Shown: in pieces, positions 52,251-62,426 of the stretch
How the letters are laid out: each line of letters opens with the position of its first letter
Position numbering within the stretch: the stretch's first letter is position 1
NCBI GenBank assembly: GCA_965215445.1
Contig: CBDCDT010000002.1
Coordinates: 124,001 to 188,000 of the forward strand
Origin: CBDBLK01 sp965215445
Lineage (GTDB): Bacteria; Bdellovibrionota; Bacteriovoracia; Bacteriovoracales; Bacteriovoracaceae
DNA: 64,000 nucleotides
Reading direction: 5' to 3'
Made by a program: the position numbers and the translations under genes
Notes under the pieces: generated by a model
What the model was told of the DNA's origin: nothing
Database searches by the model: none
The model's input: the letters and a program-made list of their open reading frames with translations, nothing else

Positions 52251-53117
52251 CTAGCGGCAGATGAGTTCGCCTTTGGAATTGCACACCACCTTGTGGCCAA
52301 TTTGGCAGAAGGCGTGGGGGGTATTTTCCCGGCAAAGAGAGGCGGGTGCGGTTGAATCGTGGTGGCGGAATCCACGCAAGCAGGCGGGTTCGCCAAATTC
52401 TCCGCAGCGATTTTGGCCACAGAATTTTTGAGTCTTGCCCGGACAATTTTTCGTCAACACTTCAAAATAACCGTGGCGGCAACGCTGGCACTGGAAAGCG
52501 AGAACTTCCTCACAGCGAGAATTAAACTGATGGCATAAAACGGCATCTCCGTTTTTGTAGCGGTCGCTTTTTTTGCCCAATAAAAGCAACCTGTCCCGAT
52601 GATTGTTTTTGGGAACAAAATAAACTCCCGGAATGGCGCGCTCGGGAGCACCGTTTGAGTAGCGTTTCCATTTTTTAGGAGCATCAGACACACCGTTAAA
52701 CAAATCCCAGGTTTCCCGATGCTCTTTTTGGCCCTTATTGTAGATTAGGCGCACTTTATTTTTTGCGGCCACAAAACTTATGCGTAGAGAAGAAAGGCCT
52801 TCTCTGAGCAAAAATTCGTGCTCGCTGGAATTCCAATGGCACTCTTTACGGGTGCTTTCTCCAAGGCGCTGAAAAAAAATTTTCCCCGGCATCTCGGAAG
52901 TGGGAATTTGGTAGTACAAACACGCCTTGCGGTCCCCTTCTTGCCAAGCGAGCAGCGGCCTTCGCGCTCCCGGAGGACGGTTTATCAATTGGGGAATTTC
53001 CCGAGGCATTTCCAAAATGACAAACCTGGTAGCGGCAAGGGGAATGGGTTGAGGGGGCAAAACATTTTGAGACGAAAAAAGGCCCAAAAGCATTGGCCAC
53101 CAATTAAAAATCTTCAC
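52251..53117 (-). CDS. Secreted protein with Cys-rich C-terminus, unknown function
   Basis: A 288-residue protein starting at GTG 53117 (AAAGGTGG upstream), overlapping the end of the SUMF1-like gene before it by 14 nt. A hydrophobic N-terminus (KIFNWWPMLLGLFSS) suggests export. The C-terminal 90 residues hold about a dozen Cys in CxxC-like spacings (FQCQRCRHG, NCPGKTQKFCGQNRCGEFG), like a disulfide-rich or zinc-binding module. No family is recognised. Coupling suggests that it works with the SUMF1-like protein. Confidence 0.5.
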   Translation of the reverse strand: MKIFNWWPMLLGLFSSQNVLPPQPIPLAATRFVILEMPREIPQLINRPPGARRPLLAWQEGDRKACLYYQIPTSEMPGKIFFQRLGESTRKECHWNSSEHEFLLREGLSSLRISFVAAKNKVRLIYNKGQKEHRETWDLFNGVSDAPKKWKRYSNGAPERAIPGVYFVPKNNHRDRLLLLGKKSDRYKNGDAVLCHQFNSRCEEVLAFQCQRCRHGYFEVLTKNCPGKTQKFCGQNRCGEFGEPACLRGFRHHDSTAPASLCRENTPHAFCQIGHKVVCNSKGELICR

Positions 53118-54291
53118 TGCCCCACCTTTGCTTGACACAACGGAAACCCACCTTTAAAAACTCCACTTCGGAAGGCAATTCCCACGTCCCCAGAGAAAAA
53201 AAGGAACGCCCAAACCCACGTCCGCTCCAATGCCCGCGCTCGGCAATAGCGTGAACTTTTGAGTTCAGTGGAAAATAATGTGACGATAGATTGAGGTTTC
53301 TTCTGGGATAAAGAAAATTGTCCACCCGTTCGGGAAGTCCTCCCAAGGCCTGAAAAATTCCCGACCAGGTGGGAGAAGCGGTAAATGCCCGCGAGGCAGA
53401 AATATGATCTTCGCAATCGCGGGCGGGAATCTTCAAGCAATTTTGCAAACCGGGCGCAGGATTTTCAAACGTGCGCTTTTGTGTCCAAGGATAAGGCGCT
53501 CGCAAAGTCGGCCGCAACATTGGGTCGTCCAAATCTGCGGGCAAGAAAAAAGCGGCATCCAACAAAGCGGCACTCGCCAATTGCTTGCCTCTGAAATGGC
53601 AATAATCCCGCATTTCTTGAGGATGGAGACTTCCCACCGGCCGATAATGGTCTTTTAAGTCTTCGCTCAAGGGTTCTTTTAAGCGAATACCGGTTTGCTC
53701 ACGCCATTCTAAAACTTCGCGATGGGTGACTTGCCTGCGGTCGATAAACCAATGTTGGCCAAAATTGTCCCATAAAAACCTCATCGGGGATTTAGTGGCC
53801 TTGCCGCTCTTGCCGTGGCCATAAATGCGCTGGGGGAGATAGGCGCCCGAGCAGTGATCTTCCAACCATATCCGTTGCCTGCTCTCCTCACTTTCAAACC
53901 AAACTTCCAAGGCATAACCGGGCACAACGCTTTGGGCGTGTGCTTTGGAGACAATTTTGTAGGGCAATTTTCCCTGCTCAAACTTAAACGCAACCTCCCC
54001 TCCCTCAAATTCCAGGGGACGGTTTTCAAAGAGGCATTTCAAAAACAAAGCATTGCACTTGAGCATTTCGGGAGGAACTGGCCAATCGGCAAAAAATTGA
54101 GGGCAAATGGCCTTTTCCTGGCGTGGATGCCGGCCACTCGTCCAGGCAGCGCCAATTTCACGGGCGGCCATCACCAAAAGCGCACGGGATTGGGCAGGAT
54201 TGGGGGCGCTCTCGAACCACAAGGCCACAAAACAAAGCGCAAGAATCGCCAAAAAAGCTGCCCCGCCGATTTTTAGCAATTTTTTCTCCAT
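53104..54291 (-). CDS. Membrane-anchored SUMF1-like protein
   Basis: A 395-residue protein with an N-terminal anchor (LLKIGGAAFLAILALCFVAL). From about 190 it resembles the SUMF1/FGE fold: NFGQHWFIDRRQVTHREVLE, HPQEMRDYCHFRGKQLASAA and the ending FLKVGFRCVKQRW. The central GGNVWEW-like block is weak (GGLPERVDN), so the fold is probable but diverged. It is divergent from the second giant lipoprotein gene, 112 bp away, mirroring the pair at 40.8-46.3 kb. Confidence 0.65.
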   Translation of the reverse strand: MEKKLLKIGGAAFLAILALCFVALWFESAPNPAQSRALLVMAAREIGAAWTSGRHPRQEKAICPQFFADWPVPPEMLKCNALFLKCLFENRPLEFEGGEVAFKFEQGKLPYKIVSKAHAQSVVPGYALEVWFESEESRQRIWLEDHCSGAYLPQRIYGHGKSGKATKSPMRFLWDNFGQHWFIDRRQVTHREVLEWREQTGIRLKEPLSEDLKDHYRPVGSLHPQEMRDYCHFRGKQLASAALLDAAFFLPADLDDPMLRPTLRAPYPWTQKRTFENPAPGLQNCLKIPARDCEDHISASRAFTASPTWSGIFQALGGLPERVDNFLYPRRNLNLSSHYFPLNSKVHAIAERGHWSGRGFGRSFFSLGTWELPSEVEFLKVGFRCVKQRWGSEDF

Positions 54292-54403
54292 TGGTATATA
54301 GGCCTCAATACAAAACAATTTAAATCAACAAAAACATTCTTTAAATCAATTAACTATACCTTTTTTTTCTGTTTGACGATGTCTTTTATAAAAAGGGTAC
54401 ACG

Positions 54404-57400
54404 ATGAAATTCTGGTGGGTATTGCTATTCCTTTCTTTCTTTGCCGGATGCCTGGAAAAAACGGACTCCAACAACAATGAAAATGGCCTCGATGAAGAAA
54501 TTAACGATCTTGGCCAACTCAACCCTGCCAGCAGTATTTCTCTCTTTGATCCCGCAAGCAGTCCCCACACCGATTCCACACCCACGCTTTTGGTCGAGGG
54601 AATAAGGCCCAGAGATAGGATTTACGTCTATTACGATTCCAACTGCCAGCAAATTATCGCCTCTGCCGATTCCACCGGAGACACTTTGGCGATTACGCTC
54701 CCCAGACTGCTTCCAAGCACTTACAATTTTTCTGTCAAACGGCGTTGGGAAGATGACAATATCGAGTCTGCGTGTTTGCGAAACGTTATCAACTACCAAG
54801 TGTGGGACAACAACCTTATCATTACGGGATTGAACAACGATACTATCCCCACTCAAACTAAATCCTGGAATTGGGGCTGTTCAGGAGAAGAAACCGCTTG
54901 TGAATACCGCTTTGCTGTAACTTCCAATCCCAGTCACAACTTTGGAAACCAGGCCTATGGCCTCGTCAACAGTGCCGGACAAACCAATGGCACCGACACC
55001 ATCTATCTCCACGTTCAGGCGCGAGATTTTTACCGCACCTTTTTGAAAACTCCGGTGGAAAGCTACTCGGCCGTCATCGACAACACAGGGCCAGAACCGG
55101 TTTCAATGCAAGCGCCTCTGGACGGCACCTACAATTTGTCAAAAAATCTGGATTTTATTTTAACTTTTAATGAGGCGGTGGTAGTCTCGGGAACTCCCAG
55201 AATTGCGTTGCAAATAGGCGGCCCTACGAGGTACGCCGATTACCATTCCACCACTTTGGGAAATGCGGAGTTAATTTTTAGGTACACACCTCAAAGTGGA
55301 GATTCCGATTTTGGAGGCATTGACTTTGCCTCTACACAAATAGACTTGAATCAAGGCAGTATTCAGGATTTGGCCGGCAATCAGGCAACTCTGGATTTTG
55401 GCACGCAGGCACCGAGTTTAACCAACATCAATGTCAACGCTGCTGCCCCTCAAATTACCGGATTGGCCGATGATATGATTCCGCAAAAGAGCAAAACCTG
55501 GATATGGGGCTGCAACCGCCCCTCCTGTACTTACCGCTTTGCAATCGACAATATTGGCGCCACAGCACCCACAGGTGCCTATTCCTCCAGCATCAGCACT
55601 ACGCAAAATAGCGGAGATGGCCTTTATTATTTGAATATCCAAGTGCGCGACCAATATGGATACGAATCGGATATTCAACGTTTTTCAACAATTTTGGACA
55701 ACTCATCTCCAGTTGTTGATTCCATCATATCTCCTGCAAATGCAACTTATTCCCAGGCACAGGCGATAGATTTCACTTTTAATTTCAACGAACCCATCAA
55801 TATCGTAGGAACCCCTCAGGTTTCTCTCACGGTAGGCAGTACTACCCGCACCGCCAGTTACACCAGTGGCAGTGGAAGTCGCGCCATTATATTTCGATAC
55901 CTTCCTCAAGTGGGAGACGCTGATTCCGACGGCATTGCCTTTTCCAACACCAATATTGATCTCAACGCCGGCAGTATCAAGGATGTTGCCGAAAACGATG
56001 CAGTCATCGATTTCTCTGGCCAAATTCCCTCTCTTGGCAGTGTTCTCATCGACGGAGTTGCACCTTTTGTCACCAACATCAACCCCCCTTCTGACGGTAC
56101 TTACAACACCTCTTCAACTCTGGATTTCACTTTAACTTTTAGTGAAAATATCGTCGTTACTGATACTCCCCATCTGGTTTTAAGTATCGGCGGCCAAAAC
56201 CGCAACGCCGAATTTTATTCCAGCAGCAGTAACCAGGCCACTTTCCGCTATATTCCCGAATTTGGAGACCTCGACAGCGACGGCATTCTCTTTCAAACTC
56301 CCTACATTCAAACAATTGGCGGACAAGTTCGCGATACTGCCGGAAATCTGGCCAATTTGAATTTTACCAGTGCTATTCCCACATTAAGTGGAGTGTTAAT
56401 TGATGCTCGCCGAGCGGAAGTTACCAGTATCGTTTCTCCTCCAAACCAAACCTACAACTCCACCGATGCGCTCAATTTTCTTTTCAATTTTGGCCTCGAC
56501 GTAACGGTAACGGGGTTGCCTCGATTAGCACTATGGGTGGGGAGCGAAATCCGCTACGCCACCTATCAAAGTGCGTCCTCATCATCAAAAATTTTGGCCT
56601 TCCGCTACAGTTTGCAAAGCGGAGACTTTGATTCCGACGGAATCTCTTTTGCCCAACCCCAGATTGATCTCAACGGAGGAAGTATAAACGACGTCAGCAA
56701 CGATACCGCCGTCATCAATTTTTCAAGCAGTATTCCCAACATGAGCGGAATTATCGTCGATGCCATCCTGCCCGCACCAATCAACTTGCTCGATGATTCC
56801 GTCTACAAACTCAATAAATCCTGGAGTTGGGGGTGTTCCAAAACCAATTGCACATACCGTTTCGTCGTCGATACCAACGCAACCACTGTTCCCAGTGGGG
56901 CCTATTCTTCCACGCCCACCAATACTTCCCAAAGCAGCGGCAATGGAACCCATTATCTGCACATTCAAGTCCAAGACGACGCAAACAATGAATCCCCCGT
57001 CATGCACTTTTCGGCACTCTTGGACAACACTGCCCCCGATTTGAGTGGCACTTTGGAAATCGAGGAAAGCGATGTATCTCCCACCAGCGCCGCCATTGCC
57101 GATTGGTCTGCCATGGCCTTGTCGGATGCCCACAGTGGGGTGAGCAAAATTGAAATCGCCATTGGCGAAGATTTAAACAGCAACGGATTGGAAGCTACAG
57201 AGAGAAATAACGTCGTGGACTGGAGAGAAATTCCCAATGGCCCAAGTTTAAATCCCGCACGTTATCAAACCCAAGATGGAGTCGATGGGTTTTCTCTCAA
57301 TTTGACCCCAAGAAAAAACTATTTTATTTCTCTGAGACTGGAGGATGCGTTGGGAAATCAAAGTGTGGAATTGAGTAGCAGAGCGTGGACTCTTTTTGAT

Positions 57401-58183
57401 CCCCGTCATGTGGCCGGACTCAAATTGTGGTTAGATGGAAAAGACAGCAACACTCTCTTTCAACAATCAGATTGTAGTAGTGCCGTTAATGCCTCGGGAG
57501 ATGCCGTGGGATGCTGGCAGGATAAAAGCACCGAGAACAATCATGCTGTCCAAAGCAATGCCGCTAGAATGCCAACCTATCATACGGGAGGGCATATCTT
57601 TTTTCACAATGCCAATCACCTTCTCGACGCTGGCAATGTTTTGACCGCTGGCACTTACGGTGAACTCTCGACCTTTGTGGTTTTTGATAAAGTTGCCGAT
57701 ACCAGTCACAATTATCAAATGATTTTTAATCTCAACGCATTAAGTTCCAGCACTTGTTCTGGTGTTGTTGATACTGGTCGGATAGCAACATTTTTGTATG
57801 GAACCACCGACCTCTTCTACTGGGATTTTGGCAAATGCTCCGGCCGGAGGATGATTATTTCAGCTCTTACAGGAGGCCGCAATTTTTACCACATGGGCAA
57901 TAGTCTGACCGACGGTACAATGTTTATTCGCAGAGCTGGAACGTCTCTTAGTTCCACGTCTGCTTCCCATACTGTTACCACCACTTCCAGCAGTCGAGCG
58001 ATTGTTGGAAATAACGAACATGTCGGTACCTCCTCCCCCTATGGAGAAATTAGCGAACTTATTGTCTATGACGCCCAAATTTCTGTTTCTGACCGGGAAA
58101 AATTGGAAGGATACCTGGCCTGCAAGTGGGGACTGCAATCCAAGCTTCCCACTGGCCATGCCTACATTAGCGACTGCCCGTAA
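54404..58183 (+). CDS. Giant repeat lipoprotein with C-terminal ConA-like domain, copy 2
   Basis: A 1259-residue paralogue of the protein at 42494 with the same plan: lipobox FAGC (Cys16), an N-terminal YNFSVKRRWEDDNIES block, three WNWGC/WIWGC/WSWGC blocks each followed by a CxYRF pair, four SwmB/Ig-like domains (for example GTPRIALQIGGPTRYADYH and LNQGSIQDLAGN), a block DNTAPDLSGTLEIEESDV and a final LKLWLDGKDSNT lectin-like domain ending LEGYLACKWGLQ. The two copies align end to end but differ at many positions, so the duplication is old. Confidence 0.8.
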   Translation: MKFWWVLLFLSFFAGCLEKTDSNNNENGLDEEINDLGQLNPASSISLFDPASSPHTDSTPTLLVEGIRPRDRIYVYYDSNCQQIIASADSTGDTLAITLPRLLPSTYNFSVKRRWEDDNIESACLRNVINYQVWDNNLIITGLNNDTIPTQTKSWNWGCSGEETACEYRFAVTSNPSHNFGNQAYGLVNSAGQTNGTDTIYLHVQARDFYRTFLKTPVESYSAVIDNTGPEPVSMQAPLDGTYNLSKNLDFILTFNEAVVVSGTPRIALQIGGPTRYADYHSTTLGNAELIFRYTPQSGDSDFGGIDFASTQIDLNQGSIQDLAGNQATLDFGTQAPSLTNINVNAAAPQITGLADDMIPQKSKTWIWGCNRPSCTYRFAIDNIGATAPTGAYSSSISTTQNSGDGLYYLNIQVRDQYGYESDIQRFSTILDNSSPVVDSIISPANATYSQAQAIDFTFNFNEPINIVGTPQVSLTVGSTTRTASYTSGSGSRAIIFRYLPQVGDADSDGIAFSNTNIDLNAGSIKDVAENDAVIDFSGQIPSLGSVLIDGVAPFVTNINPPSDGTYNTSSTLDFTLTFSENIVVTDTPHLVLSIGGQNRNAEFYSSSSNQATFRYIPEFGDLDSDGILFQTPYIQTIGGQVRDTAGNLANLNFTSAIPTLSGVLIDARRAEVTSIVSPPNQTYNSTDALNFLFNFGLDVTVTGLPRLALWVGSEIRYATYQSASSSSKILAFRYSLQSGDFDSDGISFAQPQIDLNGGSINDVSNDTAVINFSSSIPNMSGIIVDAILPAPINLLDDSVYKLNKSWSWGCSKTNCTYRFVVDTNATTVPSGAYSSTPTNTSQSSGNGTHYLHIQVQDDANNESPVMHFSALLDNTAPDLSGTLEIEESDVSPTSAAIADWSAMALSDAHSGVSKIEIAIGEDLNSNGLEATERNNVVDWREIPNGPSLNPARYQTQDGVDGFSLNLTPRKNYFISLRLEDALGNQSVELSSRAWTLFDPRHVAGLKLWLDGKDSNTLFQQSDCSSAVNASGDAVGCWQDKSTENNHAVQSNAARMPTYHTGGHIFFHNANHLLDAGNVLTAGTYGELSTFVVFDKVADTSHNYQMIFNLNALSSSTCSGVVDTGRIATFLYGTTDLFYWDFGKCSGRRMIISALTGGRNFYHMGNSLTDGTMFIRRAGTSLSSTSASHTVTTTSSSRAIVGNNEHVGTSSPYGEISELIVYDAQISVSDREKLEGYLACKWGLQSKLPTGHAYISDCP

Positions 58184-58263
58184 GGCCCTTTCCCAATTTT
58201 TTAGACCATGCTACATTATAAGGAGTGTGTGCGCCGTGAAACCTATGAAATATGGAGGAAACT

Positions 58264-60459
58264 ATGGCCAAATGGATTGAACAGGCCAGTAAAGAAATTG
58301 AATCCCGTCAAGAAATTCTCTCTTTTGGCAATTATATGCAAAAAGTAGAGGAACACTCTCGACGCCACTGCCGCCCCACTTTTCACTACCTCCTGGACAT
58401 GATTTATTTCTTTGGTGCTGACGAGCACGGCCACTACCGTTTGTTCGAGCGCGAAAATGAGGAAACGCCCCCCATTTTTGGCCAACATAAAGTGCAAAAG
58501 GCGATCTTACAAAATCTTATTAATTTCTGCGAAGAGGGACTTAACAACAAACTCATTTTGTTGGTTGGCCCCAACGGTTCCTCGAAATCCTCGATTGTCC
58601 GCAAACTGATGCAAGGAGCACAAGACTACAGTAAAACCGAAGAAGGCGCTATCTATACCTTTTCCTGGATTTTTCCCAACGAAAACCTGGTCAAGGGTGT
58701 CTTGGGAATTTCCAAAAACGCTCCGGGCAGTGACATGAATTCTTTTGCCCACCTGGAAGATAAAGACATTTCCGCCATTCTCAATGCAGAGATGAAAGAC
58801 CATCCACTTTTGCTGGTTCCACCTAAATACCGCCAGAACTTGCTACAAGAATGGTTTGCAAGTGATGCCAAATTTTTTGAGAGCATAAAAAAGAGCTATC
58901 TCTACGCTGGTGACCTCTCCAAGCGCAACCGCATGATCTACGATGCCCTGTTAAAAAACTACAAGGGCCAGCACAGTGAAGTGCTCAAACACATTCGCGT
59001 TGAACGCTTTGAAATCGGTCGGCGCTATTCCATTGGAGCAGTCACCATAGAACCACAAATTCACGTCGATGCTCAAATGCAACAAATTACCATGGACAAG
59101 CGCCTGACCAGTTTGCCCACAAGTTTGCAATCTCTCAATCTTTTTAGCATGAGGGGTGAAATGGTTTTGGCCAATCGGGGTATTTTGGAATACTCAGACC
59201 TGCTCAAGCGACCGCTTGAAAGTTACAAATATCTTTTGGCCACCATCGAAACCAAAAATATCAACTTGCAGGGAGTCCTCTCCGAATTGGATATTTTCTT
59301 TGTGGGCACATCCAACGAAATTCATCTGGCGGCCTTTAAACAGCATCCCGATTTTAATTCCTTTAAAGGACGCTTCAATTTTATCAAAGTTCCCTACCTG
59401 CTCGATTACACCGAAGAAAAGAAAATTTACCTCAGTCAAATGGGAAGTTTACAAAATCGCTGCCGCTTTGAACCTCACTCTCTGGAAAGTTTGTGTCTGT
59501 TTGCGGTCATGACCCGATTGCGCGCACCCCAGTCCAAGCATTATTCCAACAAAAAATTGGCCAGCGCCGCCACCGGACTCGGCCCCTTGGAAAAGGCCAT
59601 GCTTTTTGCTCACAACAAGGTTCCCGACCGCCTAAGTTCTGAACATAAACAAATTTTAAGCAACGCCATCAAGGAAGTAAAAACTGAATTTGTCTTTGAA
59701 AACCTCTACGAGGGGAAATTTGGCATTTCTCCGAGAAGCCTCAAAAAAATCCTGTATAAAATGGCCGATCGGCACGAAAACATCACTTTTTTGGAAGTGA
59801 TTGAATACTTGCAAAGATTAATTGACAAAAAGAGCGACTACGATTTTCTCAACATGACCCCGCAGGGTGATTACCACCACCCGGCACGCTTTATCGTGCT
59901 GATAAAAAACCATTACCTGGACATCTTTGACAAAGAATTGCGCGACTCTTTGGGCATGGTGGACAACCGCTCTTACCAGGATTATATCCAACGCTATATT
60001 GAAAGCATCACGGCCCTCATTAAAGGCGAAAAAATCAAAAATAAAGTGACTGGACAATTTGAACAAAGTGATTCTTTTTTCATCAAAGAATTTGAAAATA
60101 ATATTCAACTCAAAGAAGCACCCGACACTTTCCGCTCGCACCTGCTCTCGCGCCTGGGGGCCTATTCTCTCGACCACCCCGACAAAGGCCTCGACTACTG
60201 CGAAATTTTTCCCGATTTGATGGAGCGCTTGACGGAATCCTTTAGAAACGAACAAAAAAAAGCTATCCAAAACATCGCCAAAGGGCTGGTTTTCTTTGAA
60301 AATCACCGTGAAGGCCAAAAAAATGAGCGCGATTCACACGGAGGCCGGAAAAATCTGGAGCAAATCAACGCCGTCCTGAAAAATCTGCAAGACAAATATG
60401 GCCATGGACAAAAAGGTACTCTTGCTGTTATCAAGCAACTGATAAAGGAACGGTACTAA
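58264..60459 (+). CDS. prkA: PrkA-family serine protein kinase / AAA+ protein
   Basis: A 731-residue protein starting at ATG 58264 with GGAGGAAACT directly upstream; an earlier in-frame ATG at 58252 lies before that site. The Walker A loop is GPNGSSKS at 102-109, after IFGQHKVQKAILQNLINFCE. Family blocks include LSKRNRMIYDALLKNYKG, ANRGILEYSDLLKRPLESYK and TSNEIHLAAFK. PrkA relatives act as stress-related kinases or, as reported for Bacillus, proteases. The usual partner genes (yeaH, spoVR) are not adjacent; an rluA gene follows by 2 nt. Confidence 0.92.
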   Translation: MAKWIEQASKEIESRQEILSFGNYMQKVEEHSRRHCRPTFHYLLDMIYFFGADEHGHYRLFERENEETPPIFGQHKVQKAILQNLINFCEEGLNNKLILLVGPNGSSKSSIVRKLMQGAQDYSKTEEGAIYTFSWIFPNENLVKGVLGISKNAPGSDMNSFAHLEDKDISAILNAEMKDHPLLLVPPKYRQNLLQEWFASDAKFFESIKKSYLYAGDLSKRNRMIYDALLKNYKGQHSEVLKHIRVERFEIGRRYSIGAVTIEPQIHVDAQMQQITMDKRLTSLPTSLQSLNLFSMRGEMVLANRGILEYSDLLKRPLESYKYLLATIETKNINLQGVLSELDIFFVGTSNEIHLAAFKQHPDFNSFKGRFNFIKVPYLLDYTEEKKIYLSQMGSLQNRCRFEPHSLESLCLFAVMTRLRAPQSKHYSNKKLASAATGLGPLEKAMLFAHNKVPDRLSSEHKQILSNAIKEVKTEFVFENLYEGKFGISPRSLKKILYKMADRHENITFLEVIEYLQRLIDKKSDYDFLNMTPQGDYHHPARFIVLIKNHYLDIFDKELRDSLGMVDNRSYQDYIQRYIESITALIKGEKIKNKVTGQFEQSDSFFIKEFENNIQLKEAPDTFRSHLLSRLGAYSLDHPDKGLDYCEIFPDLMERLTESFRNEQKKAIQNIAKGLVFFENHREGQKNERDSHGGRKNLEQINAVLKNLQDKYGHGQKGTLAVIKQLIKERY

Positions 60460-60461
60460 CT

Positions 60462-61562
60462 TTGAATTATACGCGCCAATTTTCCGATTGTGCTTTCAAG
60501 GCCACTTATCAGGTTCACCGGCCACAAAACAATATGCGGCTGGATCAATTCCTGCAAAATTTCACCGGCCCGGGCCTTTCCCGCCGGGCCATCCAGTCCA
60601 AAATCCGCTCGGGGGATGTCACCGTTTTCGGCCGCCCCTTTCCCGCCAGACCCAGCAACCGCGTAAAGGAAGGCCAGACAGTCGCTTTCACCATCCGCAG
60701 AACCACCCACGAAGACGAATATTGGAATGGTGAAATCATCCCCCTCGAAAAGGCCCAAATTCTCCACCAAGATGACGACCTGGTAGCATTGTATAAACCT
60801 CCCTTTATGGCCACTCACCCCACTGGGCGCCACCTCTTCAACTGCGCCACGGTTTTTTTGGAACAAAAAATCGGCGGCACCGTCCATTCCCTGCACCGCC
60901 TCGACCGCGAAACTTCGGGAGTGCTCCTGTTGGCCAAAAATCCCCGCGCCGCCCGGCACATCACTCCCTTTTTTGAATTGGGAAAAGTCCAAAAAAGCTA
61001 TTTTTTTATCGCTGTCAAAAGGCCGCACTTCAAAGGCATTTATAAATTTAGCGCAAAAGAGCGCCTGGGCAGCGAAAAGAAAACCCTGCGCGAACGGGTC
61101 TGTGTTTCCGCCTATCCGGCCGACTCCCGCCAGGGGAAACGCGCCCAGACAAATTTTCATATTTTATGGGAGGCCAAAGACAAGCGAAAGGACACGAGGG
61201 GCATCAGTTATCTCTTGGGTCTGGCCTTTCCCCACACCGGCCGCCAACACCAAATCCGCGTTCACGCCAAAACCCATGGATTTCCTCTCCTCGGAGACAA
61301 ACTCTACTGCGGCGACTATCCCCTGTTTCAACGCTTTAAAGATTTCCAGGCCACTCCCCTCGACCACCAACTGATGCAAATTCCCCGCCAGGCCCTGCAC
61401 GCCTTGGCGATTCGAGTTCCCCCCATAAATCAACCGTTTTTATGTCCCCTACCGTGCGACCTCAAGGAATGGATGGTCAAAAATCTGGACTTGCCCCTTC
61501 CTCTCGAAGGCCTTGAAGGCCTCGAAGAACAACTGCGAATAGAAATGCAAAAAGGCCTCTAG
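60462..61562 (+). CDS. RluA-family RNA pseudouridine synthase
   Basis: A 366-residue enzyme with an N-terminal S4 RNA-binding domain (MRLDQFLQNFTGPGLSRRAI, then VKEGQTVAF) and the catalytic loop HRLDRETSG, with D148 as nucleophile. PHTGRQHQIRVHAKTHGFPL and LGDKLYCGDYP are typical C-terminal blocks. It starts at TTG 60462, 2 nt after prkA. The target position cannot be deduced; the protein is longer than RluA itself and closer in form to RluC/RluD. Its stop overlaps the convergent gene by 4 nt. Confidence 0.9.
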   Translation: MNYTRQFSDCAFKATYQVHRPQNNMRLDQFLQNFTGPGLSRRAIQSKIRSGDVTVFGRPFPARPSNRVKEGQTVAFTIRRTTHEDEYWNGEIIPLEKAQILHQDDDLVALYKPPFMATHPTGRHLFNCATVFLEQKIGGTVHSLHRLDRETSGVLLLAKNPRAARHITPFFELGKVQKSYFFIAVKRPHFKGIYKFSAKERLGSEKKTLRERVCVSAYPADSRQGKRAQTNFHILWEAKDKRKDTRGISYLLGLAFPHTGRQHQIRVHAKTHGFPLLGDKLYCGDYPLFQRFKDFQATPLDHQLMQIPRQALHALAIRVPPINQPFLCPLPCDLKEWMVKNLDLPLPLEGLEGLEEQLRIEMQKGL

Positions 61563-62170
61563 TCTAGCGGATAGGAAATTCCGACGAAAACTCCAGTAAA
61601 GCTATTTTGCAAATTGAGCAAAACTTCCGCACTGGCCACCAGGCGCTTGTATTCCTTCCACGGCAAATTGCCGTTAATGCCCGCGCTGACACCGATCATG
61701 GTTTCGTAAGTTTTGGTTTGCGAATTAAGGCCAACTCCCACTGGTAAACTCAAAAAAGGAAAACCTTCGGTGCCCCAAAAGGAAAACCCTTTGGAAAATT
61801 TAGGTGTCATGGTCAAGATATTCTTACGCACCCCAAATTCTCTGGCGGTTTCAAAAGAGCCGCGCAAGGAAAATCGCGGCTGGCGGCCATAATCGGGAAA
61901 AAATTCGTACTCAAGCCCACCAAAAAGACGCCCGCTACGCTCCCCGCCACTGGTGCCAAACCCAGCGTCAAATACCACCAAATCGGAGGCCTTTTGCGTG
62001 TAACGCCCCTGAACCCCAAGGCCGCCACCGTCCGAAAGCACTCCCGTAAATTCTACTCCCACCACTTTGCTCTGGGTAAGCATGGGATAGGAACTGTGGC
62101 CAGAGCCACGCCCCAGGGCCAAAGGTGAAAAGAAAAGTAGGCTCACTAGCAAAACCAAGAAATTACGCAT
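61559..62170 (-). CDS. Small outer-membrane barrel-like protein
   Basis: A 203-residue protein starting at ATG 62170 with GGAGG 9 nt upstream and a clear signal peptide (RNFLVLLVSLLFFSPLALG). Alternating strands rich in Gly and aromatics (VVGVEFTGVLSDGGGLGVQG, RLFGGLEYEFFP, FTGVFVGISYPLD) indicate a beta barrel. No named family is recognised. Confidence 0.6.
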   Translation of the reverse strand: MRNFLVLLVSLLFFSPLALGRGSGHSSYPMLTQSKVVGVEFTGVLSDGGGLGVQGRYTQKASDLVVFDAGFGTSGGERSGRLFGGLEYEFFPDYGRQPRFSLRGSFETAREFGVRKNILTMTPKFSKGFSFWGTEGFPFLSLPVGVGLNSQTKTYETMIGVSAGINGNLPWKEYKRLVASAEVLLNLQNSFTGVFVGISYPLD

Positions 62171-62265
62171 CGCTTCAACCTCCGTAAAAAAAAGGGCCAT
62201 CACCCCATCTCTTGAATGCAGTGTAATACAAAAAAACGCTTATGGCCAGAAGAGTCAACTTTTCA

Positions 62266-62295
62266 TTGACAATTGACACTTCCAGGCCCTATTCT
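62266..62295 (+). promoter_or_regulatory. Predicted promoter of tRNA-His
   Basis: TTGACA (62266-62271) and TATTCT (62290-62295) with an 18-nt spacer, about 20 nt before the tRNA. Confidence 0.6.
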
Positions 62296-62314
62296 GGCGC
62301 TTCCAAACGTCTAT

Positions 62315-62391
62315 GGTGGCCGTAGTTCAGTCGGTAGAGCACCAGATTGTGATTCTGGTAGTCGTGGGTTCGAGCCCCATCGGCCACCCCA
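62315..62391 (+). tRNA. tRNA-His (GTG anticodon)
   Basis: Cloverleaf with acceptor GTGGCCG/CGGCCAC, D-loop AGTCGGTAGA, anticodon arm CCAGA-TTGTGAT-TCTGG with anticodon GTG, T-loop TTCGAGC and encoded CCA. The extra G at 62315 is the G-1 that pairs with discriminator C73, unique to tRNA-His. Confidence 0.97.
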
Positions 62392-62426
62392 TTTGTCAAG
62401 CTACTCGAACACTTTTCTAAATCTGG

